A stretch of DNA of 64,000 bases from Halobacteriales archaeon QH_7_65_31 (GTDB lineage Archaea; Halobacteriota; Halobacteria; Halobacteriales; Haloarculaceae): contig PXQU01000016.1 in the NCBI GenBank assembly GCA_003021785.1, positions 124,001 to 188,000 on the forward strand, written 5' to 3'. The translations under genes were made by a program, and so were the position numbers. Positions within the stretch are counted from its first letter, which is position 1. Each line of letters opens with the position of its first letter. Positions 44,850-52,737 of the stretch are shown here, piece after piece. Under the pieces are notes generated by a model. It had not been told where the DNA came from, searched no databases, and saw only the letters and a list, made by a program, of their open reading frames with translations.

Positions 44850-46306
44850 GCCAACAGGAGCAGCGGCCGGACGAACGGGCCGAGCCGCTCCCCTTCGAGC
44901 AGGCGTCGTGGACCGACCCCGACGGCGACCGCTACGAGCCGCTGCTCTCGGAGAAAGGCTCCGAGACCGTCGAAATCGAGTCGGAGCTGCCGGCGGAACT
45001 GACGCGCGACTCACTGGAGCTACCGAACCCCGCCGAGCCGGAGGTCGCACGCCACTACACCCGGCTCTCGGAGATGAACTACGGCGTCGAGTCCGGGCCG
45101 TTCCCGCTCGGCTCCTGTACGATGAAGTACAATCCGAAGTTCACGGAGGATCTCGCCGCTCGTGGCGACGTCGCAATCCATCCGGATCGCTCTGAGCAGA
45201 GCACGCAGGGGACGCTCGAACTGCTTGCTGAGCTCCAGACGTATCTCGCCGACATCGGTGGGATGGACGCCGTGACACTTCAGCCACCGGCGGGTGCGGC
45301 CGGTGAGTTCACCGGCATTCTCATCGCGAAGGCGTACCACGAGGCGAACGGCGACGACCGCAGCGAGGTCATCGTCCCCGAATCCGCCCATGGGACGAAC
45401 TTCGCGACCGCCGCGATGGCCGGGTACGACGTGGTTTCGCTCCCGTCGAACGACGAGGGACGCGTCGACACCGAGGCACTGGAGGCCGCCCTCTCCGAGG
45501 AGACCGCCGCGCTCATGCTGACGAATCCGAACACGCTCGGGCTGTTCGAGCGTGACATCGAAGCGATCGCCGAGATGGTCCACGATGTCGGCGGGATCCT
45601 CTACTACGACGGCGCGAACCTGAACGCGCTCCTCGGGCGCGCGCGTCCCGGCGACATGGGCTTCGACGTGATGCACTACAACGTCCACAAGACGTTCGCA
45701 ACGCCACATGGCGGCGGCGGGCCCGGGGCCGGACCGGTCGGTGTCACCGAGGAGCTTCGGGAGTTCCTGCCGGACCCGCACGTTCGAGCGAGCGACACCG
45801 GCTACGAGACGTACACGCCCGAGCACTCCATCGGCAAGGTCCACGGCTACGACGGCAACTGGCTCGTCCTCCTGAAGGCCCACGCGTACATCACCCGGCT
45901 CGGTGACAGCGGGCTTACCGACGCGAGCGCGAAGGCCGTGCTCAACGCGAACTACCTCGCCGAGCAGATCGAGTACGATATTCCGTTCGGCCCGTTCCAC
46001 CACGAGTTCGTCGCGAGCGCAGGTGAACAGGACGCCGCCGACGCCGCGAAGCGAATGCTCGATTTCGGTGTCCACCCGCCGACGACGAAGTGGCCGGAGA
46101 TCGTTCCCGAGGCGCTGATGACCGAGCCGACGGAGATCGAGTCGAAACGCACGCTCGACCAGCTGGCCGCGGCGTTCAACGGCGCGAGCGCGAGCGACAC
46201 TGATACCATCGAGCACGCACCGAGTCGCACCGCTGCCGGGCGTATCGACCAGACCGGCGCGGCACGAAATCCGCGGCTCTCGTGGCAGGCGCTCGACGAG
46301 AAGTAG
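44846..46306 (+). CDS. gcvPB: glycine dehydrogenase (decarboxylating) subunit 2
   Basis: A 486-residue PLP subunit starting at GTG 44846. [22 protein letters not shown] is the N-terminal signature, [21 protein letters not shown] the substrate region, and [27 protein letters not shown] contains the PLP Schiff-base lysine. With subunit 1 it decarboxylates glycine and loads GcvH. Lipoamide dehydrogenase is not in the window. The next gene on the opposite strand begins one base after the stop. Confidence 0.95.
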   Translation: MSQQEQRPDERAEPLPFEQASWTDPDGDRYEPLLSEKGSETVEIESELPAELTRDSLELPNPAEPEVARHYTRLSEMNYGVESGPFPLGSCTMKYNPKFTEDLAARGDVAIHPDRSEQSTQGTLELLAELQTYLADIGGMDAVTLQPPAGAAGEFTGILIAKAYHEANGDDRSEVIVPESAHGTNFATAAMAGYDVVSLPSNDEGRVDTEALEAALSEETAALMLTNPNTLGLFERDIEAIAEMVHDVGGILYYDGANLNALLGRARPGDMGFDVMHYNVHKTFATPHGGGGPGAGPVGVTEELREFLPDPHVRASDTGYETYTPEHSIGKVHGYDGNWLVLLKAHAYITRLGDSGLTDASAKAVLNANYLAEQIEYDIPFGPFHHEFVASAGEQDAADAAKRMLDFGVHPPTTKWPEIVPEALMTEPTEIESKRTLDQLAAAFNGASASDTDTIEHAPSRTAAGRIDQTGAARNPRLSWQALDEK

Positions 46307-46480
46307 CTACACGCTCGTGTCGACGGCCGTCTCGCCGTTCGCGATCCGAACGAAGCCGTACTCGCAGTCGGGACAGCCCCACTTCTCTTTCGTGCCGAGG
46401 TGGACCTTCATCGCGGCCGCGCGGTAGAACGTCCTCTCCTCGCCACACTCCGGACAGACGCGATCGAGTTCGAGACTCAT
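46307..46480 (-). CDS. small zinc-ribbon protein, 57 residues
   Basis: Reading the minus strand from ATG 46480 gives a 57-residue protein with CPEC at residues 9-12 and CPDC at 36-39, a two-knuckle zinc ribbon. The spacer holds FYRAAAMKVHLGTKEKWG. It ends TAVDTSV. This is a common haloarchaeal architecture with no known function. It is convergent with gcvPB with no gap. Confidence 0.75.
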   Translation of the reverse strand: MSLELDRVCPECGEERTFYRAAAMKVHLGTKEKWGCPDCEYGFVRIANGETAVDTSV

Positions 46481-46658
46481 ACGTAGAGGTTAGCTGCCGA
46501 CCACCTGAACGTACCGAATTCGCGCGTCGACGATCGATACACCAAATGTCGCGATACAGAATTCGAGCTGTGGATACGACACGAGCTCTACTCACGAACG
46601 TACGAACGAAACGTGGTTCATCAGCGCGTGACGAGCGGACGCGTCACGGCTCCGGAGC

Positions 46659-47051
46659 TCAGACCCGGCTTTTGAGTTCCACCCGGTAGCCGAACGGGTC
46701 GCGCACGTACACCGCTCCTGCGACGCCGGTCGCGCCGCGCGGCGAGTCGAGTCGTTTCTCGATCTCGACGTCGGCGTCGGCGAGCTGTGACTCGACGGTC
46801 GCGATAGCCTCCTCAACGACGAGACAGACGTGATGATAGTTCGTCCGCTCCGGCGGCTCGAAGGAGTCGGTCGGCCAGAGGTGAATGACCCCCGTCGCGG
46901 AGAGTCGCACGTCGAAAAACGGCTTCTCGCCCGCCTCGTACAGACCGTCCTCGACGGTGAAGTCGAGCTTCTGTCCGTAGAACTCCACTGCACGCTCTTT
47001 TCCGTCGGCCGGAACGTTGAGATTCACGTGATCGATATGGCTCGCCTGCAT
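46659..47051 (-). CDS. VOC/glyoxalase-superfamily protein
   Basis: A 130-residue metalloenzyme-like protein. IDHVNLNVPADGKERAVEFYGQKLDFTVED gives the first beta-alpha-beta-beta-beta unit with His7 as a metal ligand, NYHHVCLVVEEAIATV a second His, and YVRDPFGYRVELKSRV the C-terminal Glu ligand. This is the glyoxalase/dioxygenase/fosfomycin-resistance fold. Methylmalonyl-CoA epimerase belongs to the same superfamily, but the characteristic epimerase spacing is not evident. The ATG at 47051 is the domain start. Confidence 0.82.
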   Translation of the reverse strand: MQASHIDHVNLNVPADGKERAVEFYGQKLDFTVEDGLYEAGEKPFFDVRLSATGVIHLWPTDSFEPPERTNYHHVCLVVEEAIATVESQLADADVEIEKRLDSPRGATGVAGAVYVRDPFGYRVELKSRV

Positions 47052-47097
47052 ACCGACGCGTGGGAGGCTCCGTGAGAAAAAGTATCCGGTGGTCATC

Positions 47098-47580
47098 TCA
47101 CCCCGTGTTCTGTCTCTCCCACTCGGCGTAGACGGCTAATGCGTCGTCGTTCGACTCGTGGACGAGTGGAAGCTCTCGGTCGTCCCACGACTTCTCGTAC
47201 TCGTCGTAAAACTCGCCGAACTCGAAGTAGCGGCGCTCGTCGGTATAGTGGCTCGCGTACTCCTCCCGGTGTGTCAAGAAGAAGACGTTGTCAGGGCTAC
47301 AGTAGTACAGCGAGCCGAGACACATCGGACACGGGTGTGCCATCACGTAGACATCACAGCCGGAGAGATCTTCACTTGCGATTCGCCGACACGCCTGTCG
47401 GATAGCGATGATTTCGGCGTGTGCCGTCGGGTCGTTTGTCTGTGCGACGAGATTCGGACTCTCGGCGAGTATCTCTCCGTCTCGTACGACCAGACAGGAG
47501 AAGGGCCGGCCACCCTCGGTAACGTTCTCTCTGGCGAGTGTTATCGTCCGATCGACAAATTGCTGTTCGGCCGCGGGCAT
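47098..47580 (-). CDS. CMP/dCMP deaminase-family protein (nucleoside or guanine deaminase-like)
   Basis: A 160-residue zinc deaminase. The catalytic site is DPTAHAEIIAIRQACR (His-Ala-Glu) and VMAHPCPMCLGSLYYC (PCxxC), as in the guanine deaminase/tRNA adenosine deaminase branch. VTEGGRPFSCLVVRDGEIL is the N-terminal substrate segment. TDERRYFEFGEFYDEYEK at the C-terminus resembles guanine deaminases more than tRNA deaminases. It precedes the hairpin-rich non-coding patch. Confidence 0.88.
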   Translation of the reverse strand: MPAAEQQFVDRTITLARENVTEGGRPFSCLVVRDGEILAESPNLVAQTNDPTAHAEIIAIRQACRRIASEDLSGCDVYVMAHPCPMCLGSLYYCSPDNVFFLTHREEYASHYTDERRYFEFGEFYDEYEKSWDDRELPLVHESNDDALAVYAEWERQNTG

Positions 47581-47632
47581 ATTACGTGGTACGTATCTCT
47601 GGGTGATAACAGCTTTCGTCTCAGGTGAACCG

Positions 47633-47707
47633 CCTCAGGGTCAAGTGGTTCGAGACGCGGAGCGTCTCGTCATCACGGAAATCGACGATTTCCGTACGAC
47701 CCCGAGG
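47633..47707. repeat. nested hairpin structure (possible IS200/IS605-type remnant)
   Basis: Three stems nest. The outer is CCTCAGGGTC (47633-47642) with GACCCCGAGG (47698-47707), 9 of 10 paired. Inside, CGAGACGC / GCGTCTCG (47651-47658, 47662-47669) and ACGGAAATCG / CGATTTCCGT (47675-47684, 47686-47695) are perfect. A minus-strand frame across it (47878 to 47621) is short and reads through the hairpins, so it is not a convincing gene. Such nested palindromes are seen at ends of IS200/IS605-family elements or structured RNAs; no transposase is present. Confidence 0.6.
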
Positions 47708-47907
47708 CTTCCCGTGGGTCAGTCGGACACTCCCACTCGACCATCGGCATGATAGCCTCGAACGGTCGGATGGATCACGGTCGGGGCGTCCACGACCCCC
47801 GATGCCTGCCGTCGTCGTCCGAAAATCTTCGATTCTCGAAGGACTCCTTGAGCAAGAGGACTCAGCACCTGAATACAATTAAACCATCAGCGACCGTACA
47901 GCGAGTC
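47708..47907. other. non-coding stretch before cobalamin adenosyltransferase
   Basis: No gene is supported. Small palindromes CTTCGA.TTC.TCGAAG near 47828-47843 and AAGGACTCCTT near 47841-47851 occur here. An AT-rich string AATACAATTAAACC at 47872-47885 is a likely TATA region about 25-30 bases before the ATG at 47908. Confidence 0.45.
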
Positions 47908-48444
47908 ATGAAGGTGTACACCGGCCGTGGCGATAAGGGGATGACGGATCTGCGAGATATGTCACGCGTCTCGAAGACGAGCTTCCGCATCGAGGCGTAC
48001 GGCACGCTCGACGAGGTGAACTCCGCGATCGGTGTGCTCCGACCGACGGGATACGACGACATGGACGACCAGCTGCGCGAGATACAGAACCACCTCCACA
48101 TCATGCAGGCGGATCTCGCGACGCCCGATCCGGAGGCCGAGGACACACCCCACGTCCAGCCGAGCCACACCGAGTGGCTGGAGGAGCTGATCGACGGCTA
48201 CGACGAGGAGCTGGAGCCGCTGGAATCGTTCATCCTTCCCGGTGGGAGCGAGACGGGCGCGCGACTCCATCAGGCTCGGGCCGTGTGTCGGCGCGCGGAA
48301 CGTCGCTGTGTCGATCTCGCCGGCGACGAACCGATCAACGCGGAGGTCGTTACGTACCTGAACCGGCTCTCTGACGCGCTGTTCACCCTCGCACGCGCCG
48401 TGAACGCCCGCGACGGCATGAAAGAGGAGTCACCGCAGTACTGA
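47908..48444 (+). CDS. PduO-type ATP:cob(I)alamin adenosyltransferase
   Basis: A 178-residue helical enzyme that makes adenosylcobalamin, the cofactor of methylmalonyl-CoA mutase. KVYTGRGDKGMTDL at the N-terminus is the ATP-binding motif, FRIEAYGTLDEVNSAIGVL the next conserved block, and FILPGGSETGARLHQARAVCRRAERR the third with the active-site Arg. It matches the mutase subunit and MeaB genes at 23 kb. Upstream of it is the hairpin-rich patch; the tRNA-Val gene follows 49 bases downstream. Confidence 0.92.
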   Translation: MKVYTGRGDKGMTDLRDMSRVSKTSFRIEAYGTLDEVNSAIGVLRPTGYDDMDDQLREIQNHLHIMQADLATPDPEAEDTPHVQPSHTEWLEELIDGYDEELEPLESFILPGGSETGARLHQARAVCRRAERRCVDLAGDEPINAEVVTYLNRLSDALFTLARAVNARDGMKEESPQY

Positions 48445-48493
48445 GCCGCCGAAGCGCAGTTCTTAAACCCGACCACGAGGTATGTACGAGTGC

Positions 48494-48568
48494 GGGTTGG
48501 TGGTCTAGTCAGGTTATGACACCTCCTTCACACGGAGGAAGCCGGCGGTTCAAATCCGCCCCGACCCA
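48494..48568 (+). tRNA. tRNA-Val (anticodon CAC)
   Basis: Acceptor GGGTTGG pairs with CCGACCC (one G-U), the anticodon stem CCTCC/GGAGG encloses loop TTCACAC with anticodon CAC, and the T arm is GGCGG TTCAAAT CCGCC. Discriminator A at 48568. A TATA-like CTTAAAC is at about 48462, 30 bases upstream. The 3' half is duplicated at 52704-52737, marking it as an integration site. Confidence 0.94.
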
Positions 48569-48570
48569 CT
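48537..48570 (+). repeat. attachment site, tRNA side (attL)
   Basis: These 34 bases cover the anticodon-stem 3' side, the T arm and acceptor of tRNA-Val plus two bases beyond. They are identical to 52704-52737. Sequence outside differs on both sides, fixing the repeat at 34 bases. Because it includes the complete 3' part of the tRNA, insertion left the tRNA intact. Confidence 0.9.
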
Positions 48571-48719
48571 CAGTCGCTTATTCTAAGTGAATTACACGAC
48601 GAGAACCGGGTGTATATAATACAACCCGACGCCCACCTATCACAATTCACTAAGCGGCTTACTCTGATCCGCTGCCTACTGACGATTCGACTGAATGAAG
48701 CCACGGTGATAACATATAG

Positions 48720-49055
48720 TTACTGCTTATCCTGCTCTGCCCACTCATCAGATACAGAAGTTAATAGGCCATCCCACTCACCATTATCTTGCTTTTCTCT
48801 TGCGACTCTGTTCCCAACTCTAACTGCGGCTCCGGTGCCCGCATCTTCACTGGACTCAGACAGAAGATTGAAAACTCGTCTTCCACGCTTGTAGTGCTTA
48901 TACTCTGACTCAGTAACGTAGAGCAGACCAGGGTTGTGACATTTATCTCGGGGGCAAACGGCTGCAGTATTTGGGTACCCTACGGTGCAAATCGCACCAA
49001 CGTAGTTGTATTTCTTTGCTTCTGGTTCATGTTGCGTGCAGCGAACGAACCCCAT
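48720..49055 (-). CDS. cysteine-containing protein of the integrated element
   Basis: A 111-residue protein starting MGFVRCTQHEPEAKKYN. Four cysteines at positions 6, 23, 34 and 39 (CTVGYPNTAAVCPRDKC) could bind zinc. SEYKHYKRGRRVF is a basic segment possibly contacting nucleic acid. The C-terminus is acidic (SVSDEWAEQDKQ). I recognise similar proteins only as uncharacterised genes of haloarchaea. It is the first gene after attL and is read towards the tRNA, opposite to the primase. Confidence 0.7.
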   Translation of the reverse strand: MGFVRCTQHEPEAKKYNYVGAICTVGYPNTAAVCPRDKCHNPGLLYVTESEYKHYKRGRRVFNLLSESSEDAGTGAAVRVGNRVAREKQDNGEWDGLLTSVSDEWAEQDKQ

Positions 49056-49484
49056 AAGTTAGACACTGAGGCTAGCCACTTACTTTTGCCCCCATTCAGA
49101 GCTAGCAGACAAGACGCTGCTGACTTTGATTACTACATCTGACCCATTAGTGAGATACTAACTAACTCTCCAGAGACAGAGACCTCACTATCAGCACAGA
49201 CTGGTGAATTATGAGGGCATATTTTTATATATTATATGCTGTGGACCCTCGGTCACAGCACTATCGACTGAGCAAGAGTATATCTTATCGGTTCCAAAAT
49301 TATCTCTTGTAATCTTATCTATTCACTCTTATCCGCTAATAGATATGAAATACTAAACTACTCTGTCTGATTAACAGCTTTATGAGCTTCCACCCCCCTA
49401 ATTTTGATTGAGAGAAAGGTATGATCGCACAAATTAATGGGGGAGATAGCCCCCGAAAGAGCGCCATTGTAGAGGCCCAATACT
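49056..49484. other. AT-rich non-coding region of the element, candidate origin or promoter region
   Basis: No gene is supported in these 429 bases. The AT-richest part (49208-49240) contains runs of T and TATATATTATAT-like sequence, unusual for this genome. GGGGG / CCCCC (49439-49443, 49450-49454) forms a five-pair hairpin 31 bases before the primase-polymerase ATG. Placement directly before a replication gene fits an origin plus promoter, but I see no clear iterons. Confidence 0.45.
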
Positions 49485-50735
49485 ATGACCCCAACACCTG
49501 ATAATTACTCTGCCGTCAATAAAAACGGTCGGGCAGGCTCAACAAGGGGGGCATATGCTGTCGCGAAACGACTTGAGCAGGAGAATCTCAATACTAAGCG
49601 ATACGTCGGGTTAGAATCTGGTTCCAAAATCTGCCGTTACGACCATACTGACCCGAAGGAGCGATACGACGACCCTCCGGAAGCCAATTACGGCGTATAC
49701 GCTGGCGAAGGATTAGTTCTAATTGATATCGATAGTTACCGCGACTCTGCTGAGATTCCAGAGACGATTAGTTGTCTTCCGTCGACACTTACTGTTTCAT
49801 CGCCACATAAGGGAGAGCATCGATATTATCAGATTGACGAGGAGCCACAGAATATTCAAAAGAGCTGGGGAGAGATTCGAGCCGAGAATCAATACGTGGT
49901 TGGACCGGGTAGCGAACTTACATCATGTAAGAAGGACTGGCACGACTGTTCGGAACCTCAGGAAGGTCTGTATGTAGTTGAGTCCGACGAGCCAATAGCA
50001 TCTATTACTCGCTCACAGATCCAGCCTTTATTATCGTCAACAGAACACGATAGTGAACTGGGACAGAGACCATCCTCCCCGAGCAAAGTTGAGGAGCGAC
50101 CAGAGTTCCCAGCCGTTGAGTATGACCCTATAAACCGATTAACGCGGGCAATACAGAATTTTGCTTGGGGAGACAAGCTCGGAGACCTTTGGGAAGGAAA
50201 CTATGAGGCTGCAGGCTTCGGGAGAGATCGTTCACGGGCTGAATTCTCGCTCTGCTACTACCTTGGATGGCTCAACGACGCCGATACCTCCATAATCAAA
50301 CGGTTAATGAGCTACTCCTGCCGACGTTATCCTTTCACAGACTCAGGGAACAAGCGGAAATGGCTCTCTGCTGCCGAAATATATCGAGAGACAACGCTGG
50401 CTAATCTTGAGTTCCCCGACGGGATGTATGAGAAGCGATTGCAACCACTTGGATATGAAGATCGGCCGAAAACAAGCCATATCACGAGGACAAATACTAA
50501 TAAAGCCATTATGGACCTTGGAATAGCGACTACTTCTGAGCTGATAGACCATCCCGCTACAGATAGAGGGAAGAGACAGACACAGAGAGCACTAGATGAA
50601 CTTCTTGACGACGGTCTCATCTCATACCACAGAGACGGGCGACGGACCTTCTATTACCCGAAAGGTCTACTACGTGCCTTTGCGACTCCAGAACGACTCG
50701 ACAATCTCGATATTGATGCCGATAAAATCACGTAG
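49485..50735 (+). CDS. primase-polymerase (PrimPol)-like replication protein
   Basis: A 416-residue protein. Near residues 70-110, YGVYAGEGLVLIDIDSY and TVSSPHKGEHRYYQ match the bifunctional primase-polymerase N-terminal domain, with the DxD metal pair and the conserved His. The middle (KLGDLWEGNYEAAGFGRDRSRAEFSLCYYLGWL) resembles the helix-bundle region of plasmid and phage primase-polymerases such as NrS-1. The C-terminus (about residue 340 onward) is a winged helix (NKAIMDLGIATTSELIDHPATDRG...QRALDELLDDGLISYHRDGRRTFYYP). No helicase domain is present, so host helicase is needed. It probably initiates replication of the element. Confidence 0.8.
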   Translation: MTPTPDNYSAVNKNGRAGSTRGAYAVAKRLEQENLNTKRYVGLESGSKICRYDHTDPKERYDDPPEANYGVYAGEGLVLIDIDSYRDSAEIPETISCLPSTLTVSSPHKGEHRYYQIDEEPQNIQKSWGEIRAENQYVVGPGSELTSCKKDWHDCSEPQEGLYVVESDEPIASITRSQIQPLLSSTEHDSELGQRPSSPSKVEERPEFPAVEYDPINRLTRAIQNFAWGDKLGDLWEGNYEAAGFGRDRSRAEFSLCYYLGWLNDADTSIIKRLMSYSCRRYPFTDSGNKRKWLSAAEIYRETTLANLEFPDGMYEKRLQPLGYEDRPKTSHITRTNTNKAIMDLGIATTSELIDHPATDRGKRQTQRALDELLDDGLISYHRDGRRTFYYPKGLLRAFATPERLDNLDIDADKIT

Positions 50736-50811
50736 CTCCCCGCACATCAGGCTCTCTGTATATTACCCCATTATGTGATTAATGGTGGCGTTAGTTACCT
50801 TTTCTGAGGTG

Positions 50812-51015
50812 TTAGTCGTTTTGCCAATGATGTTCTCGCTCGTATAGCAAAGACATCACATGAAGAGCGGCTTTCCACCGTGTTTCGCCCTCGCGCTCAT
50901 ATCCTCCGGCAATTCCTTCTAATCTAGCCGCCCAGCGTCCATCTTCAAGTGGAATCGTTCTGAGGGTGTATTCTTTTTCTCTGCGATCAGTCTCAATGCG
51001 TTCAACATCTGGCAT
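50812..51015 (-). CDS. small HicB-like protein of the element
   Basis: A 67-residue protein: RREKEYTLRTIPLEDGRWAARLEGIAGGYEREGETRWKAALHVMSLLYERE. The strand-turn-strand (RWAARLEGI), a conserved G, then a helix starting TRWKAA resembles the N-terminal half of HicB antitoxins. No HicA-type partner is seen, so it may be an orphan regulator or simply share the small fold. It is divergent from the secreted protein gene across 79 bases. Confidence 0.5.
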   Translation of the reverse strand: MPDVERIETDRREKEYTLRTIPLEDGRWAARLEGIAGGYEREGETRWKAALHVMSLLYEREHHWQND

Positions 51016-51094
51016 AGGGGTGATATAGGGCGATTAAATAAAATACCAAAGGGTGCGTTAGTTGTTTACCCGGCCAAGATAACTAACTGATAAT

Positions 51095-51652
51095 ATGGCT
51101 GGTCCACGTATTGGGTTAGGAATCATACTGCTTCTAGTTCTGATTTCATCTTCAACGTTAGCAGCGGGGGCAGCGCAGTCTCAAAACGAGTGCAATCCAA
51201 TTCAAGAGGTGGAGATTTGTATTGAGTCCGTCGAACTCTCATCTAATGTTGTTGAAACTGATGAAGATCTAACGATAACTGTTGTCGTGAAGAACTATGG
51301 CGAAGAAACCGGCGGAGGATACCTACTCTTTGGGATTGAACAACCGACAGGAGAGCGAAACTTCGGCTCTCCCCGAACAATTGAACTAGTTGAGCCTGGT
51401 GAACAACGCGAAATCACATACGCAGGCCCCGTGAGAAACGGAGGAAGGCTCGGAACCCATCAACTGAATCTTATGCTGTTTGATACTTCTCAACAACACC
51501 TATTTGATGCAACCGGATACTACGAGACCTTGACGATTCGAGAATCAGATAATGGATTCAATCTCCTGTCGTGGCTAAAGGGGCTACACTACACTATTCA
51601 GATTGGTATGTTCGTGATTCCAATTTTGCTCGTGGCAATGGGGCGAAAGTGA
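51095..51652 (+). CDS. secreted, C-terminally anchored protein of the element
   Basis: A 185-residue protein. A signal peptide (GIILLLVLISSSTLAAGAAQ) precedes two cysteines (NECNPIQEVEICIES) and a beta-sandwich like CARDB/immunoglobulin domains (SVELSSNVVETDEDLTITVVVKNYGEETGG). A final hydrophobic helix (IQIGMFVIPILLVAMGRK) anchors it. It is likely a surface protein of the element, perhaps virion-like or for cell contact, but no specific match is known. Confidence 0.68.
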   Translation: MAGPRIGLGIILLLVLISSSTLAAGAAQSQNECNPIQEVEICIESVELSSNVVETDEDLTITVVVKNYGEETGGGYLLFGIEQPTGERNFGSPRTIELVEPGEQREITYAGPVRNGGRLGTHQLNLMLFDTSQQHLFDATGYYETLTIRESDNGFNLLSWLKGLHYTIQIGMFVIPILLVAMGRK

Positions 51653-51657
51653 GTGGA

Positions 51658-52686
51658 TTATACGTTATCTAGATAATCACGCCGTAACTCTCGTTTCTCG
51701 GTCTCGGTTCGTGCGTCGTAGTGCTTATCCAAAACGGATACGCTCACGTTCATGCGGTCTGAAGCGATCTCCTTAGGAACGTCTGCGTTTAGGTGTGCTG
51801 TGATTGCACTTCGTCTGATTGGGTGGGGAGAGACACTCGAAGGGCACTTACTTGCGAGATTAAAATCGGATGCCTCGCAAGCCTCGATATCCTCATTGTG
51901 AGGGCAGTTGCCGGAGTAGTGACAGGGCCGGGTAGCTACGTAGATGTGCTTCTGTATGAGTGACTTATAAGCTCGTCCTGAGGAAGTAGTAAACAGGGGT
52001 TCACGACCGTGATCATCCTCAACGTCGTGTCGATTTACTTTGATGTAATCCTCAAGCACGTCACAGACTTCTTGCTTGATATGAATTTCTCGTTCGGCTC
52101 TGGATTTGTTCTTAAGCCGAGTCCCTTGGTCAGGCCTGTGTTGGATCTCGATATATTGGCCTTCGCTATGATAATCATCGATATCGAGACTGTGAATTGT
52201 TCCTGTGCGTATACCTGTATGCCAAAGTAGATAAAATAGTGTGTGGCGAAGTGATGCGTATTCGTAGGTATCGAGGTAGCCGAGTATCTCGTTAGCAGTC
52301 TCGATGTCAATGGCCTTGTCCCGAGCCATCTCCTCTGGGTCGATATCTGGAGTCATCACTTTCTCCGCCAGACCCTCTTCTGCGGCTTCTATCGAGCCGC
52401 AAAAGGACAGGAAGACTCGTAGGGTCGATAACTGATTGGACAGCGTCAGCGCGTTAATATCGCCCGTATCTCGCCGCCAAATCTTGTATTCGTATATGTG
52501 CTTGCCAGTCATCTCATTCATTGAGGCCAAGCCCGTCTGCTTTGCCCATTCGAGGAAGCTATTGAGGTGATATTTGTGGTTTCTGTAGGTCGATTTAGTG
52601 ATGTCGGGTTTTCGGTCTTTCAGATACAATTCGACCGCCTGCTGTGGGGGTATTCCGTCGGCCATAGTTTGTAGTATCATCGTCAT
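51658..52686 (-). CDS. int: tyrosine recombinase/integrase
   Basis: A 342-residue integrase. An N-terminal SAM-like core-binding domain (ISKSTYRNHKYHLNSFLEWAK-type pattern) leads to the catalytic domain: Arg in LLWHTGIRTGTIHSLDIDDYH, Lys-rich TRLKNKSRAEREI, HPIRRSAITAHLN (HxxR) and the nucleophile Tyr in VLDKHYDARTETEK. A cysteine cluster CHYSGNCPHNEDIEACEASDF near residues 250-275 is an unusual insert, possibly zinc-binding. Start ATG 52686 is only 17 bases from the attR copy; ATGs at 52680 and 52665 are alternatives. It catalyses integration at tRNA-Val. Confidence 0.9.
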   Translation of the reverse strand: MTMILQTMADGIPPQQAVELYLKDRKPDITKSTYRNHKYHLNSFLEWAKQTGLASMNEMTGKHIYEYKIWRRDTGDINALTLSNQLSTLRVFLSFCGSIEAAEEGLAEKVMTPDIDPEEMARDKAIDIETANEILGYLDTYEYASLRHTLFYLLWHTGIRTGTIHSLDIDDYHSEGQYIEIQHRPDQGTRLKNKSRAEREIHIKQEVCDVLEDYIKVNRHDVEDDHGREPLFTTSSGRAYKSLIQKHIYVATRPCHYSGNCPHNEDIEACEASDFNLASKCPSSVSPHPIRRSAITAHLNADVPKEIASDRMNVSVSVLDKHYDARTETEKRELRRDYLDNV

Positions 52687-52703
52687 AAGCAGCGGGCGGT
52701 CGG

Positions 52704-52737
52704 GGAAGCCGGCGGTTCAAATCCGCCCCGACCCACT
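52704..52737 (+). repeat. attachment site, distal copy (attR)
   Basis: This 34-base copy of the tRNA-Val 3' half is identical to 48537-48570 and lies directly upstream of the integrase start. The preceding host-like fragment (GGGCGGTCGG) does not form the rest of a tRNA, so the copy is the duplicated target of integration. Confidence 0.9.

Larger units (their letters stand above)
48537..52737. mobile_element. integrated genetic element at tRNA-Val(CAC), 4.2 kb
   Basis: The region is bounded by the 34-base direct repeat of the tRNA 3' end. Inside it GC content falls visibly below the flanks, with AT-rich gaps such as 49208-49240. It encodes an integrase, a primase-polymerase-like replication protein, a cysteine-containing protein, a small HicB-like protein and a secreted membrane-anchored protein. 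No capsid or conjugation genes are seen, so it resembles a small integrative plasmid or satellite of haloarchaea. The complete att repeats and intact integrase suggest it may still excise. Confidence 0.9.

Noticed and set aside
46659..47051. Assigning the VOC protein as methylmalonyl-CoA epimerase
   Set aside because: The superfamily fits, but epimerase-specific spacing of ligands is not evident and the neighbours are unrelated.
47621..47878. Minus-strand frame through the hairpin patch as a small gene
   Set aside because: It is built from the palindromes and low-complexity arginine/serine and lacks any known domain.
50812..51015. Calling a HicAB toxin-antitoxin system
   Set aside because: Only a HicB-like fragment is present; no HicA-type partner is encoded next to it.
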